Origin: an uncultured Porphyromonadaceae bacterium
Lineage (GTDB): Bacteria > Bacteroidota > Bacteroidia > Bacteroidales > Muribaculaceae
DNA length: 5,850 nt
Reading direction: 5' to 3'
NCBI GenBank assembly: GCA_902461565.1
Contig: CABPYL010000065.1
Coordinates: 1-5,850 of the forward strand
Shown here piece by piece: positions 5,543-5,850 of this stretch (within the stretch, counting starts at the first letter, position 1; each line of letters begins with the position of its first letter). The notes beneath the pieces were generated by a model, which saw only the letters and a program-made list of their open reading frames with translations, made no database searches and was not told the DNA's origin. The position numbers and the translations under genes were made by a program.

Positions 5543-5850
5543 ACAACCGAACACTCAAAACCGCCATTATACAACAGCACAACTGTGCTGATATTGATAC
5601 GAACCGCCACGCACTCGCAGCTAAAATACGCCGCGCCGCCGCCGCGGGCGCACGCCTTGTGGTGCTTCAGGAGCTACACGATTCGCTATACTTCTGCCAG
5701 ACCGAAAACGTGGATCTCTGCTCCCTCGCCGTGGCAGTACCTGGTCCGATTACTGATTTCTACGGCGCTCTGGCGAGAGAATGCGGTGTTGTGCTGGTAA
5801 CAAGCCTTTTCGAACGCCGCGCCGCCGGCCTGTACCACAACACGGCAGTA
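5539..5850 (+). CDS. aguB: N-carbamoylputrescine amidase, 5' part (runs off the window)
   Basis: Only the first 104 codons are in the window; the frame is open to the last base. The protein starts MNNRTLKTAIIQQHN and continues with VVLQELHDSLYFCQTEN (41-57), PGPITDFYGALA and VVLVTSLFERR followed by YHNTAV. This is the N-terminal pattern of the nitrilase superfamily, and specifically of N-carbamoylputrescine amidase. Glu45 in LQEL is the catalytic Glu; the Lys and Cys of the triad lie beyond the edge. The enzyme cleaves N-carbamoylputrescine to putrescine, CO2 and ammonia, directly following agmatine deiminase. The start overlaps the aguA stop as ATGA, indicating translational coupling. An in-frame ATG at 5533 would add two residues and cannot be excluded. 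The GC-rich stretch near 5626-5650 codes for a normal Ala-rich helix. Confidence 0.92.
   Translation, partial: MNNRTLKTAIIQQHNCADIDTNRHALAAKIRRAAAAGARLVVLQELHDSLYFCQTENVDLCSLAVAVPGPITDFYGALARECGVVLVTSLFERRAAGLYHNTAV

Noticed and set aside
5626..5650. GC-rich run of repeated GCC units
   Set aside because: It is codon-level Ala/Arg repetition in a normal helix of the amidase, not a genetic repeat or element.
5585..5800. Rightward open frame of 71 codons near the right edge
   Set aside because: It is a shifted frame inside the N-carbamoylputrescine amidase gene, whose own frame is open and matches the family throughout.

Overview
The window looks like chromosomal DNA from a gut-type Bacteroidales bacterium, most likely close to Muribaculaceae. 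The evidence is: lipoproteins with Bacteroidetes-style signal peptides, a PCMD-domain lipoprotein (a family concentrated in Bacteroidetes), DUF4136, A-rich leader regions without strong Shine-Dalgarno sites, matches to the Bacteroidetes -7 box TAnnTTTG, and a Bacteroidetes-type aguA-aguB pair. The genus-level placement is inference.

Layout. Positions 1-221 are an AT-rich intergenic region. It holds a perfect 9-bp inverted repeat, a leftward promoter candidate pointing out of the window, and a weaker rightward promoter candidate. Positions 222-3376 are a tightly packed rightward three-gene unit. It has two related secreted outer-membrane beta-barrel proteins (3-bp gap) followed by a PCMD-domain lipoprotein (ATGA overlap). 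The unit ends at a strong hairpin with A and T tracts on its two sides (3389-3429), which can terminate both strands. A leftward DUF4136 lipoprotein gene (3444-4058) converges on the same hairpin.

After a 191-bp divergent intergenic region with a good -7 box comes a second rightward unit. It contains a 79-aa acidic protein (4250-4489), an agmatine deiminase family enzyme (4508-5542), and the first 104 codons of an N-carbamoylputrescine amidase (from 5539, running off the right end). The last two overlap by ATGA. Together these two enzymes would convert agmatine to N-carbamoylputrescine and then to putrescine in the cytoplasm.

The first unit is an envelope system of unknown role and the second is polyamine metabolism; nothing in the sequence ties the two together. 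I see no tRNA, rRNA, CRISPR array, insertion sequence, phage gene or frameshifted gene. The least understood parts are the barrel-barrel-PCMD operon, the small acidic protein ahead of aguA, and the operator-like palindrome at the left edge. I do not see convincing evidence of a wholly new system.
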